From an uncultured Cellulomonas sp. (lineage in GTDB: Bacteria > Actinomycetota > Actinomycetes > Actinomycetales > Cellulomonadaceae), in the NCBI RefSeq assembly GCF_947494015.1, contig NZ_CANLTL010000017.1:31687-95686 (forward strand): DNA of 64,000 nucleotides, in the 5' to 3' direction. A program made the position numbers and the translations under genes. Positions 8,097-16,024 of this stretch are shown here, in pieces (the first letter of the stretch is position 1; the number at the start of each line of letters is the position of its first letter). Under the pieces are notes generated by a model. The model saw only the letters and a list, made by a program, of their open reading frames with translations. It did no database searches and was not told the DNA's origin.

Positions 8097-8612
8097 CTAC
8101 ATGCCGAAGCCCGGCGGCTCGATCTGCCGTGGAGGCTCGATGGCTGGCGGTGCGCTCTGAAGCGGGATCGTCGGCAACCGGTCCATCGCCGCCCAGGTCG
8201 CCTCCGAGAACAGGTGCCCGTACACGTCCATCGTCATGGTTGCGGTCGAGTGGCCCAGGATGACCTGCACCGCCTTGACATCCGCGCCGGCCGCGATGAG
8301 GAGCGAGGCAGCGGTGTGCCGCAGGTCGTGGATGGTCGTGCCCTCGACGCCGGCGGTCTTCGTCGCCTCGGTCCACCGCGACCGTGCACGGAAGTTGGTG
8401 TTGGTCCAGACGCCGCCAGTGGGACTAGGGAACAGGAACCCGCCCGGTGGCGTCGTTGCGACCCGGTGCCGGACGTAGCCGTCGAGCGCCGCCGGCACCG
8501 GCACGGTCCGGGTTTGATGCGTCTTCGTGGGACCGAACACCGCCGCACTCGAACGCTTGGACTGCGTCGCCGCGCGGTGCACCCGGACGCCGAGGCCGTG
8601 CGGGGTCTGCAC
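8097..8612 (-). pseudogene. tyrosine recombinase/integrase, C-terminal fragment
   Basis: About 171 residues of a phage-type integrase. The fragment keeps FGPTKTHQTRTVPVP, the HxxR box (HDLRHTAAS), LGHST and the nucleophile tyrosine in MDVYGHLF. The N-terminal arm- and core-binding domains and the first catalytic arginine box are absent: coding similarity stops near 8612, where only a GTG codon without a ribosome site is found. A functional integrase of this type is roughly 370-400 residues, so this is a remnant. It reads back toward the tRNA-Arg and marks the far side of the island. Confidence 0.82.
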
Positions 8613-8785
8613 GACACGTCGGGCGTCGTGCCGGCGGACGGGTGCGGCGGCAGTCGCTACCGCGGGGCGACCGCGTCGAGCCGAGAGACGAACTCGCCGG
8701 GTCCCCGTTGCTCGGGTGGAGCCAGCGACTCCCGCATCTGGCGGGGAACGGCCGCGGTGCCTGGATGCTTCCGTGACCGGAGCAT

Positions 8786-8815
8786 GACCGGGACGGCACG
8801 GCGGCCGTCCCGGTC
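8786..8815 (-). terminator. 12-bp perfect hairpin after the beta-propeller gene
   Basis: The arms 8786-8797 (GACCGGGACGGC) and 8804-8815 are perfectly complementary with a six-base loop. It lies just past the stop codon (8822) of the secreted repeat protein on the minus strand. Confidence 0.8.
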
Positions 8816-8821
8816 CCGTGC

Positions 8822-10057
8822 TCAGGCCAGGCTGACGTACGTGGCCGAGTACCCGAAGCCGACGACGTCGTCGCGACCGTCGCCGTTGACGTCGCCGAGC
8901 AGGCGCGGGAACCGTGCCGGGTCCCAGCCGGCCCTCCAGCCGAAGGACGTGGACGTGAGCTGGGGGCCGACGAAGAAGTTGTCGTCCCCGTAGGCCACGA
9001 GCACGCCGGCGTCGCTGAAGCCGACCACGTCCAGGATCCCGTCGCCGTGGATGTCCGCGAGGTCCCGCGGGTGCCGGTCGGTGCGCCAGCCCTGCGCCGT
9101 GCCGAAGTCGGCCAGCTCGAGCGAGACGGGGAGGTACTTCGGCTCGCCCGGGGCGTAGGGCCGGGAGTAGGCCGCGAGGACCCCGCTGTGACCGAAGCCG
9201 ACGACGTCCGCAGGGCCGTGCCCGTTGACGTTGCCGACGTCGCGGGGGTGCTGGCCGACCCGCCAGCCTTGGGCGTACCCGAAGTCACGGATCTCCAGTG
9301 CGGGCTGGGTGAACGTGTCGCCGAGCGCCGAGAAGTAGGAGACGTACGTGCCGGCGTCCCCGAAACCGACGATGTCCGTCGTCCCGTTGTCGTCCATGTC
9401 GGCGAGCATCCGCGGGTGCTTGTCGACCCGCCAGCCGCGGTCCCAGCCGTAGCTGTCGATCCGCTTGCCGGTGCCGTCGAAGGCGCGGTCCGCCCGGCCG
9501 TGGGAGATCGTCACTCCGGAGTAGCCGAAGCCGACGATGTCCTCGGTGCCGTTGCCGGAGAGGTCGGCGAGCATCCGCGGATGTTGGTCGACCCGCCAGC
9601 CCTGGTCCCAGCCGAACTCGCGGAGCTTCAGCTCCGGCGCCGTGAAGCTGCCGTCGGGCTGCGCGTAGGAGACGATCACGCCGGCGTTGCCGAAGCCGAC
9701 GAGATCGGCCCGGCCGTCGCCGTCGACGTCGGCAGCCGTCCGCACGTGCCGTGCGGTGGACCAGCCCTGCGCGGTGCCGAAGTTGCGGACCTTCAGCTCC
9801 GGAGTGGCGAAGGTGCCGTCGGCCTGGCCGTAGGCGACGAAGACGCCGGGGTCGCCGAAGGCGACGACGTCGGCGCGGCCGTCCCCGTTGACGTCGGCGA
9901 GCTCGCGCACGTGGCGATCCACCCGCCAGCCGTCGACGTAGGAGAGAAATCGCTGCGCAGACTCGGCGTGGGCCGGTCCGGCGAGGGCGATGCCGCTGGT
10001 GGCGAGCGCCGCCGTGCAGAGCCCGGTGAGCAGACGGGCCGTCGGTGAACGTCTCAT
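8822..10057 (-). CDS. secreted seven-repeat FG-GAP/VCBS beta-propeller protein
   Basis: A 411-residue exported protein. A Sec signal peptide runs to about residue 32 (cleavage likely after AGPAHA). Seven tandem repeats of about 50-55 residues follow, each with G-W-[RS]-x(3)-H/F-x-R, a D-x-[ND]-G-[DN]-G loop and V-x-F-G-x-[AS]-G-[VT]. Seven copies are what a closed seven-bladed propeller needs, as in the integrin alpha head. Calcium loops look intact in repeats 1, 2 and 7 (DVNGDGRAD, DVDGDGRAD, DVNGDGRDD) and are degenerate in 3-6. No enzymatic domain or anchor is present, so it may be a free extracellular binding protein. ATG at 10057 was chosen; residues upstream in frame read as noncoding. 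Confidence 0.86.
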   Translation of the reverse strand: MRRSPTARLLTGLCTAALATSGIALAGPAHAESAQRFLSYVDGWRVDRHVRELADVNGDGRADVVAFGDPGVFVAYGQADGTFATPELKVRNFGTAQGWSTARHVRTAADVDGDGRADLVGFGNAGVIVSYAQPDGSFTAPELKLREFGWDQGWRVDQHPRMLADLSGNGTEDIVGFGYSGVTISHGRADRAFDGTGKRIDSYGWDRGWRVDKHPRMLADMDDNGTTDIVGFGDAGTYVSYFSALGDTFTQPALEIRDFGYAQGWRVGQHPRDVGNVNGHGPADVVGFGHSGVLAAYSRPYAPGEPKYLPVSLELADFGTAQGWRTDRHPRDLADIHGDGILDVVGFSDAGVLVAYGDDNFFVGPQLTSTSFGWRAGWDPARFPRLLGDVNGDGRDDVVGFGYSATYVSLA

Positions 10058-10443
10058 GGTGGGGCCTCCAGGTTCCGAGGAGTGGAGAACTCTGTCCGGA
10101 CCGCCGGACTGCGAATGGTCTGCCGGTCGACCCCACCGAACGGCGACTGGGCGTGGGCTCGGCAGGGTCCCGGGACCGTGGTCCACCGGCGACCGCCTCT
10201 CGCCGAGCGGACGGAACTGCTGGTGGGATCACGATAGATCCGGGCGTGCACCTGCGTGAAGCATCCATCGGGGTGGCCGGACTGTGCACTCGGGCTCCGG
10301 TGCCGGGTCCCGCTGGAGTCCAGCCACCCGACGCCACGGAACCCGGCTCACGCCGGAACCGCCATGGAAGCCGGGGCGATCCAGGCTGCGGCACGACGGC
10401 GTCGCGACGGAACAACGACCTCCCGCCCCACGCTGCACCCGTC
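10058..10443. other. 386-bp divergent intergenic region
   Basis: This separates the secreted beta-propeller gene (leftward) from the flavin monooxygenase gene (rightward). I see no confident promoter hexamers, RNA gene or repeat; the frames crossing it show no family-like residues. It should carry both promoters. Confidence 0.5.
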
Positions 10444-11463
10444 GTGCCCCTCGCTGCCCCGCCCCGCCTCTCCCTCCTGGACCGGTCCCGCACCCGTGCC
10501 GGCGAGCCCGACACCGCCGCTCTCCGCAACACCGTCGCGCGTGCGGCCCACGCCGAGCGGCTGGGGTACGACCGCTTCTGGGTGGCCGAGCACCACGGGG
10601 TGCCGGGGATCGCGAGCGCGGCGCCGGCGGTGCTGCTGGCGGCGGTCGCCGGGGCGACGTCGGCCTTCCGGCTCGGGTCGGCGGGGGTGATGCTGCCGCA
10701 CCACCAGCCGCTCGTGGTGGCCGAGCAGTTCGCCATGCTGTCCGCGTTCGCGCCGGGCCGGGTCGATCTGGGTCTGGGGCGGTCGCCGGGGTTCACGGCG
10801 CCGGTGCGTCGGGCACTGCGGCAGGTCGAGCAGGACTTCGCCGCGGACCTGGCCGAGCTGCGGGGCTTTCTCGACGGGACGGCGGAGATCACCGTGCGAC
10901 CGCAGCCGGCCGGCGCCGTGCCGATGTACGTGCTGGCGACGGGCAGCGGTCTGCAGGTCGCCGCCGAGCTCGGGCTGCCGGTGATCGTCGGCGGCCCGCT
11001 GCTGGGGGTGGGCGGTGACCCGGCGCCGGGGGTGGAGGCGCTGGCCGGGTACCGGCGGGCGTTCCGGCCGTCCCCGCAGCAGCCGGAGCCGTGGGTGGCG
11101 GTCAGCCTGGATGTGCTCGTCGCGGACACCGCCGCCGAGGCGGCGGACCTGCTGCTGCCGGAGGCGTGGGCGATGGCGCAGAGCCGGACCACCGGGGTGT
11201 TCGGGCCGCTGGAGCCGGTGGCCGCCGTGCGGGCCGCCACCCCGACCTCGCGTCAGCAGCGGTACCTGGAGCAGACCGCCGCAGCGGCGATCACCGGCAC
11301 GCCGGCCCAGGTGGAGCGCCGGCTCGCCGAGCTGCTGGACCGCACGGGGGCCGCCGAGCTGGTCGCGGCCGGCAGCACCTTCGACCGCGACGCCCTCGCT
11401 GCCTCGGACGCCGCCCTCGCCGCCGTGCTCGGCCATCGTCAGACCGCGACGCCTGCACCATGA
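10444..11463 (+). CDS. LLM-class flavin-dependent oxidoreductase (luciferase-like monooxygenase)
   Basis: A 339-residue bacterial luciferase-like TIM-barrel protein, expected to bind FMN or F420. Typical segments are LSLLDRSRTR at the N terminus, AERLGYDRFWVAEHHGVPG, GSAGVMLPHHQPLVVAEQFAML, RVDLGLGRSPG, and a C-terminal ITGTPAQVERRLAEL. This matches the MsnO8/LLM group commonly annotated in actinobacteria. The start is uncertain: GTG 10444 gives the usual short N terminus before PRLSLLD but has no clear ribosome site, and the frame is open to 10045. Its substrate is not deducible. It converges on the LacI gene. Confidence 0.82.
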   Translation: MPLAAPPRLSLLDRSRTRAGEPDTAALRNTVARAAHAERLGYDRFWVAEHHGVPGIASAAPAVLLAAVAGATSAFRLGSAGVMLPHHQPLVVAEQFAMLSAFAPGRVDLGLGRSPGFTAPVRRALRQVEQDFAADLAELRGFLDGTAEITVRPQPAGAVPMYVLATGSGLQVAAELGLPVIVGGPLLGVGGDPAPGVEALAGYRRAFRPSPQQPEPWVAVSLDVLVADTAAEAADLLLPEAWAMAQSRTTGVFGPLEPVAAVRAATPTSRQQRYLEQTAAAAITGTPAQVERRLAELLDRTGAAELVAAGSTFDRDALAASDAALAAVLGHRQTATPAP

Positions 11464-11563
11464 CGCCTCGTCATCAGGGACCGCCGGATGACGGTCACCC
11501 GGTCCCGGGACCTCCGCCGTGCCCCGCGCCCCACGGCCGCCCGCCCCCCGGTGGCGCGAGGCG

Positions 11564-12631
11564 TCACGGGCGCGTCGAGCAGGTGGCGACCGATCCGCGG
11601 GTGCGCAGCGGCATGGGCAGCCGCTCCACACCGCTCGGCGCCTCGCCGGTGCCGGCCCGCGCCCGCACCACCTCCAGCAGGATCTCGACCGCGCGCCGCC
11701 CGAGCTGCTCGTGCGGCAGACCGAAGGTGGTCAGGCCCGGCCGCAGCCAGTCCGCGAGGGGGTGGTCGTCGAAGGAGACGATCGAGACGTCCGACGGCAC
11801 GGCCAGCCCGGCCTCCTGCAGCGCCTGGTAGGCGCCGAAGGCGAGCCGGTCGTTGAAGGTGATGATCGCGTCCTGGCCACCGCCGGCGTCGAGGATCCGC
11901 CGCGTCGCCGCGTACCCGTTGGCGGGCAGCCACTCGTCGCACAGGTGGCCGCTGACGACCTGGACCCCCGCCGCCGCGAGCACCTCGAGGATCCCGGCCA
12001 GCCGGTCGCGCCCGGCGACGGTGCCGGGGGGCACGAGGTCCGCCGTCGGGCCGGCGCCGATGACGTGGATGCGCCGGTGGCCGGCGTCCAGCAGCAGCCG
12101 GGCCGCCCGGCGGCCGGCGTCCATCTCGTCCGGGACGACCGTGGGCAGCGGGGCGTCGAGGTCCTCCCCGAGGGCGTTGAGGAGCACGGCCGGGACGGCG
12201 CCCAGGCCCGCGGGCACCGACCGCGAGCGGGTGAACATCGACGCCAGGATGATGCCGTCGACCTGCCGGTCCAGCAGGGCGTCCAGCAGCTGACGTTCGA
12301 GGGCCGGGTCGCCCTCGGTCTCCCCGATGAACAGCATGAAGCCGCGGTCGTGGGCGGCCTCGAGCGCGCCCTTGATGAGGTCGCCGGCCAGCTGCGACGT
12401 CGCCACCGTGTCCGAGACGAAGCCCAGCGTGAGGCTCGACCCCTTGCGCAGCCCCCGCGAGACGATGTTGGGCCGGTACCCCAGGTGCGCGGCGACCTCC
12501 TGGACGCGCTGCTGGGCGGCCTCGGAGATCCGCAGCTCGGAGCCGCGCCCCGACAGCACCAGGGACGCCGTCGGCGACGACACCCCGGCGCGGCGCGCGA
12601 CGTCGGCCAGGGTGACTCTGCGCTGCTTCAT
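11564..12631 (-). CDS. LacI-family transcriptional regulator
   Basis: A 355-residue LacI/GalR repressor. The N-terminal HTH and hinge read VTLADVARRAGVSSPTASLVLSGRG through about residue 60, followed by a periplasmic-binding-protein-like effector domain (GFVSDTVATSQ to the C terminus). ATG 12631 was chosen over an upstream in-frame start because it follows AGAAGGGGG at good spacing and begins at MKQRRVTLADV. The gene is divergent from a sugar ABC importer operon, and an operator-like palindrome lies at that operon's promoter. It is therefore probably the local repressor, released by the imported sugar or a derivative. Confidence 0.92.
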   Translation of the reverse strand: MKQRRVTLADVARRAGVSSPTASLVLSGRGSELRISEAAQQRVQEVAAHLGYRPNIVSRGLRKGSSLTLGFVSDTVATSQLAGDLIKGALEAAHDRGFMLFIGETEGDPALERQLLDALLDRQVDGIILASMFTRSRSVPAGLGAVPAVLLNALGEDLDAPLPTVVPDEMDAGRRAARLLLDAGHRRIHVIGAGPTADLVPPGTVAGRDRLAGILEVLAAAGVQVVSGHLCDEWLPANGYAATRRILDAGGGQDAIITFNDRLAFGAYQALQEAGLAVPSDVSIVSFDDHPLADWLRPGLTTFGLPHEQLGRRAVEILLEVVRARAGTGEAPSGVERLPMPLRTRGSVATCSTRP

Positions 12632-12749
12632 GGGCCCCCTTCTGCGGCCCCGTCCGGGGCACGGTGCGTGGCCTCGACCCGGCGGCGGGCGGCGATGCCG
12701 ACCGGCGGGTCTCGGTTGTGTCACGACTGGGCGAACGGCGTCTCGTCGC

Positions 12750-12803
12750 TTGACAGGCGACCGGGGACCCGCTGAGACTAACGCATGCTAACTCGGTTTA
12801 GCA
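12750..12803 (+). promoter_or_regulatory. sigma-70-type promoter and LacI-type operator of the sugar import operon
   Basis: A perfect -35 TTGACA lies at 12750-12755 and a -10-like GAGACT at 12774-12779 (18-bp spacer). The palindrome TGCTAACTCGGTTTAGCA at 12786-12803 lies right at the expected start site. Its arms TGCTAA/TTAGCA and central CG are the classic layout of LacI-family operators. Binding there would block the operon; the divergent LacI gene is the obvious partner. Confidence 0.8.
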
Positions 12804-12856
12804 CGGTCGGGCGATGTGGCCCGGCCATCCAGTTCGGTGACGAAAGGGAGACGCCG

Positions 12857-14230
12857 GTGTCTCGAGCTCGCAGATCGACTCAGCATGTTGTCGCCACCGC
12901 GGTGCTGCTCGCCGTGGCCTCGGCGGCCGGGTGCTCCAGCCCCGGCAGCACCGCGGGTGAGGACGCCCCCGACCAGGAGACGCCCGCCGTCGCCGGGGGG
13001 ACCGGCGAGGCGCCGGACTGCGGCACGGAGCCGGTGACGCTGGACGCCTACTTCGAGACGGGCTTCCCGCTGCCGAGCGTGCTCGCCGAGGAGTTCTCGA
13101 CGCAGTACCCGAACGTCACGTTCGACATCCGCGAGGACCAGTTCGCCGTCCTGACCCAGAACGCGCCGCGCGTGCTCGCCGACGACCCGCCGGACCTCAT
13201 GCGGCTGCCGCAGGTCTCCAACCTCGCCGAGGACGGCCTGCTGAAGAACCTCGACCCGTACGCGGAGGCCTTCGGCTGGGACGAGTGGCCGGCCTCGCAG
13301 CTCGAGCAGCTGCGCGTGGACGAGGAGGGCCGCCGCGGCGACGGGCCGCTGTACGCGATGGGCCTGAACTACTCCCTGACCGGCGTCTTCTACAACAAGC
13401 AGCTGGCCGAGCAGATCGGGATGACCGAGCCGCCGTCGACCCTCGCCGAGCTCGACGCCGCCCTGCAGGCCGCGAAGGACGCCGGCCTGACGCCGATGGC
13501 GCAGTTCAACGGCGGCGCCACCGGTGGGCTGGCGTTCCCGCTGCAGGCGCTGATGGCCTCCTACGGCGACCCGGCCGAGATCAACGACTGGATCTTCCAG
13601 TCGGAGGGCGCCACGATCCAGACCCCCGAGAACGTCGAGGCGGCCGAGCACCTGCAGCGGTGGGTCGACGCCGGCTACTTCGCCGACGACGTCAACTCGC
13701 TGGACTACGCGATGATGATGAGCCGGTTCATCGGCGGGGAGAGCGTGTTCATCTTCAACGGCGACTGGGAGTCGGGGAACCTCGACGAGCAGATGCCCGG
13801 CAACGTCGGGTTCTTCCTGATGCCGCCGCTCGAGGAGGGCGGGACGTTCGGGGCGATGTCCGCACCGCTGACGTTCGGCATCGCCGAGGGCGCCGAGAAC
13901 GCGGACTGCGCGGCCTTCTTCCTCGACTGGGTGGCCACCGACGAGGCCGCCCGCACCATCGGCGTCGAGGTCGGTGGGTCGCACCCGATGGGCCCGGCCG
14001 ACGCGTTCATGCCGGAGGTCGACCCCGACACCGTGACCGCGCAGACCCTCGAGGCCGGTGCCGCCCTCGGTGAGCAGGACGGGGCGATGGACTTCATCGC
14101 CAACGCCACCGGGTCGATCTACGCCAAGGGCTGGACGCCGAACCTGCAGAAGCTCGTGGCCGGCGAGCAGGACCCCGAGGGTCTGCTCGCGGCCGTGCAG
14201 GCCGAGTACGAGACGGAAGCCGGGAACTGA
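12857..14230 (+). CDS. carbohydrate ABC transporter substrate-binding lipoprotein
   Basis: A 457-residue extracellular solute-binding protein (family 1). The N terminus is a lipoprotein signal ending AVASAAGC, so it should be lipidated and tethered outside the cell. The mature part opens with TLDAYFETGFPLPSVLAEEFSTQYP and has the usual DLMRLPQVSNLAEDGLLKNLDPY and GLNYSLTGVFYNKQL segments. GTG 12857 follows AAAGGGAG by six bases. It leads an operon with two permeases and an esterase. Sugar specificity cannot be read directly; binding proteins of this size usually take oligosaccharides. Confidence 0.92.
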   Translation: MSRARRSTQHVVATAVLLAVASAAGCSSPGSTAGEDAPDQETPAVAGGTGEAPDCGTEPVTLDAYFETGFPLPSVLAEEFSTQYPNVTFDIREDQFAVLTQNAPRVLADDPPDLMRLPQVSNLAEDGLLKNLDPYAEAFGWDEWPASQLEQLRVDEEGRRGDGPLYAMGLNYSLTGVFYNKQLAEQIGMTEPPSTLAELDAALQAAKDAGLTPMAQFNGGATGGLAFPLQALMASYGDPAEINDWIFQSEGATIQTPENVEAAEHLQRWVDAGYFADDVNSLDYAMMMSRFIGGESVFIFNGDWESGNLDEQMPGNVGFFLMPPLEEGGTFGAMSAPLTFGIAEGAENADCAAFFLDWVATDEAARTIGVEVGGSHPMGPADAFMPEVDPDTVTAQTLEAGAALGEQDGAMDFIANATGSIYAKGWTPNLQKLVAGEQDPEGLLAAVQAEYETEAGN

Positions 14231-14236
14231 CGCGCC

Positions 14237-15202
14237 ATGACCCAGATCGACGTCGGTAGCGCAGCCGGCGGGGTGGGGCAGGCCGGCGTCGAGGCCGGCA
14301 CGCAGAGCAGGCGCCGCGCCCTGAGGGCGCGGCGCCTGCGCCGGGGCGGGGTCGCCTACGCCCTGATCGTCCCGGCCGCCCTCGCCTACGCGCTGTTCGT
14401 GCTGCGGCCCCTCGGCCTGACGCTGCAGTTCTCGTTCTACGAGTGGGACGGCATCACGCCGTCGACCTGGGTGGGGCTGGCGAACTACGGGGCGCTGCTG
14501 ACCGACCCGACCCTGTTCGGGCCGATCCTCAACGCCTTCGAGCTCATCGTGTTCTTCAGCTTCATCCCGGTCGCGCTCGGCCTGCTCACCGCCAACCTCA
14601 TCCGCGGGATCGCCACCAGCAGGCTCGCCGTGGTGGCCCGGACCGTCCTGTTCCTGCCGCAGGTCATCCCGCTGGTCGCCGCCGGCATCATGTGGAGCTG
14701 GCAGCTGTCGACCAACGGGGTGGTCAACCAGATCCTGCGCCTGGTGGGCCTGGACGCCGTCACGCGCGCCTGGCTCGGGGACTTCGACACGGCGCTGGGC
14801 GCCGTCGGGGTGATCGGCGCCTGGGTGCTGCTCGGGCTGTGCATGCTGCTGCTGCTGGCCGGGATGACGAAGATCGACCCCGCCCTGTACGAGGCGGCCC
14901 GCATCGACGGCGCGGGGCCGGTGCGCGAGTTCTTCGCCATCACGCTGCCGAGCCTGCGCCAGGAGGTCGCGGTCTGCCTGACCGTGACGATCATCGCGGC
15001 GCTGGCCAGCTTCGACATCGTCTACATCTCCACCCAGGGCGGGCCGGGCAACAGCACGCTGGTCCCCGGGCTGGAGATCTACTACCTCGCCTTCTTCGAG
15101 CGGGAGGTCGGCATGGCGTCCGCGCTCGCCGTCGCGCTCATGGTCCTGGTGCTGGCCGTCGTCCTGCCGCTGCAGTGGCTGAACCGGGAGAGCGACCGAT
15201 GA
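14237..15202 (+). CDS. sugar ABC transporter permease (MalF/UgpA type)
   Basis: A 321-residue inner-membrane permease with a basic cytoplasmic N-terminal tail (residues 25-37) and six predicted helices. The EAA loop contacting the ATPase is visible as YEAARIDGAGPVREFFAITLP. It starts six bases after the binding-protein stop and overlaps the next permease by four bases. No ATPase gene is in the operon, so it probably shares a general MsiK-like ATPase encoded elsewhere, as is common for actinobacterial CUT1 importers. Confidence 0.93.
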   Translation: MTQIDVGSAAGGVGQAGVEAGTQSRRRALRARRLRRGGVAYALIVPAALAYALFVLRPLGLTLQFSFYEWDGITPSTWVGLANYGALLTDPTLFGPILNAFELIVFFSFIPVALGLLTANLIRGIATSRLAVVARTVLFLPQVIPLVAAGIMWSWQLSTNGVVNQILRLVGLDAVTRAWLGDFDTALGAVGVIGAWVLLGLCMLLLLAGMTKIDPALYEAARIDGAGPVREFFAITLPSLRQEVAVCLTVTIIAALASFDIVYISTQGGPGNSTLVPGLEIYYLAFFEREVGMASALAVALMVLVLAVVLPLQWLNRESDR

Positions 15203-16023
15203 TCGTCTCCACGCGGGAGGCGGTGTTCGGCCGCGTGCTGCTCGTCGTCCTCATGGTCGTGACCGTGCTGCCCTTCGTGAGCCTGTTCCTGACGGCCCTG
15301 CACCCGCCCGGGACCTACCCGGCCGGGCTGGCCTGGCCCGACGACCCGCACTGGTCCAACTTCGTGCTGGCGTTCCAGTCCGCGGGGATGGGGCGGCTGC
15401 TGCTGTCCAGCGTCCTGATCGTGGCGGGCGTGGTCCCGCTGTCCCTGCTCATCGCCACCCTGGCCGGCTTCGCGCTGGGCCACCTGCGGCCGCCGGGAGG
15501 ACGGGCGATCTTCATCGCCTTCATCCTCGGCCTGACCCTGCCGTTCGAGGGCGTGATCATCCCGCTCTACTACCAGATGCGGGACCTGGGGCTGCTCAAC
15601 ACCCGGTGGGCGATCATCCTGCCGCTGATCGGCCTGTACATGCCGTTCGCGGTGTTCTGGATGCGCGCGCACTTCGTCAACATGCCCGAGGACCTGTCGG
15701 AGGCCGCGCGGATCGACGGCGCCGGCACCTGGGTGCTGTTCTGGCGCATCCACGTGCCGCTGTCGGTGCCGGCGCTGTCCTCGCTGGCGATCCTGCTGTT
15801 CCTGTGGACCTGGAACCAGTTCCTGCTGGCCGTCGTGCTCGTCGACGACCCGACCAAGCGGACGATGGCGGGAGCGCTCGGGGCGTTCCAGGGCCAGTGG
15901 GGCACGGACATCCCGTTGCTGTGCGCCGGGTCCCTGCTCATCCTCACGCCCACGCTCGCGGTGTTCCTCATCTTCCAGCGCAAGTTCGTGGCGGCGTTGC
16001 TGCAGGGATCCCTGAAGGGCTGA
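15199..16023 (+). CDS. sugar ABC transporter permease (MalG/UgpE type)
   Basis: A 274-residue partner permease with six helices and the EAA motif SEAARIDGAGTWVLFWRIHVP. Its ATG overlaps the stop of the first permease (ATGA at 15199-15202), indicating translational coupling and matched stoichiometry. The last residues (FQRKFVAALLQGSLKG) are the standard C terminus of the MalG family. Confidence 0.93.
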   Translation: MIVSTREAVFGRVLLVVLMVVTVLPFVSLFLTALHPPGTYPAGLAWPDDPHWSNFVLAFQSAGMGRLLLSSVLIVAGVVPLSLLIATLAGFALGHLRPPGGRAIFIAFILGLTLPFEGVIIPLYYQMRDLGLLNTRWAIILPLIGLYMPFAVFWMRAHFVNMPEDLSEAARIDGAGTWVLFWRIHVPLSVPALSSLAILLFLWTWNQFLLAVVLVDDPTKRTMAGALGAFQGQWGTDIPLLCAGSLLILTPTLAVFLIFQRKFVAALLQGSLKG

Positions 16024-16024
16024 C

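Larger units (their letters stand above)
5344..8612. mobile_element. probable remnant of an integrative element next to tRNA-Arg (right limit approximate)
   Basis: The segment starts immediately after a tRNA-Arg gene and ends in a 5'-truncated tyrosine integrase. Between them are two genes with clearly more A/T at third positions than their neighbours, encoding nuclease-fold proteins. This is the layout of a tRNA-inserted genomic island. I could not find a second copy of the tRNA 3' end (TTCGAATCTGCCCAGGCGC) near 8.6 kb, so the right boundary is not fixed and the element may have decayed or been rearranged. Confidence 0.55.

Noticed and set aside
8600..8821. Right attachment site of the tRNA-Arg island
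   Set aside because: I looked for a copy of the tRNA 3' end (TTCGAATCTGCCCAGGCGC) beyond the integrase remnant and found none, so no att repeat is called.
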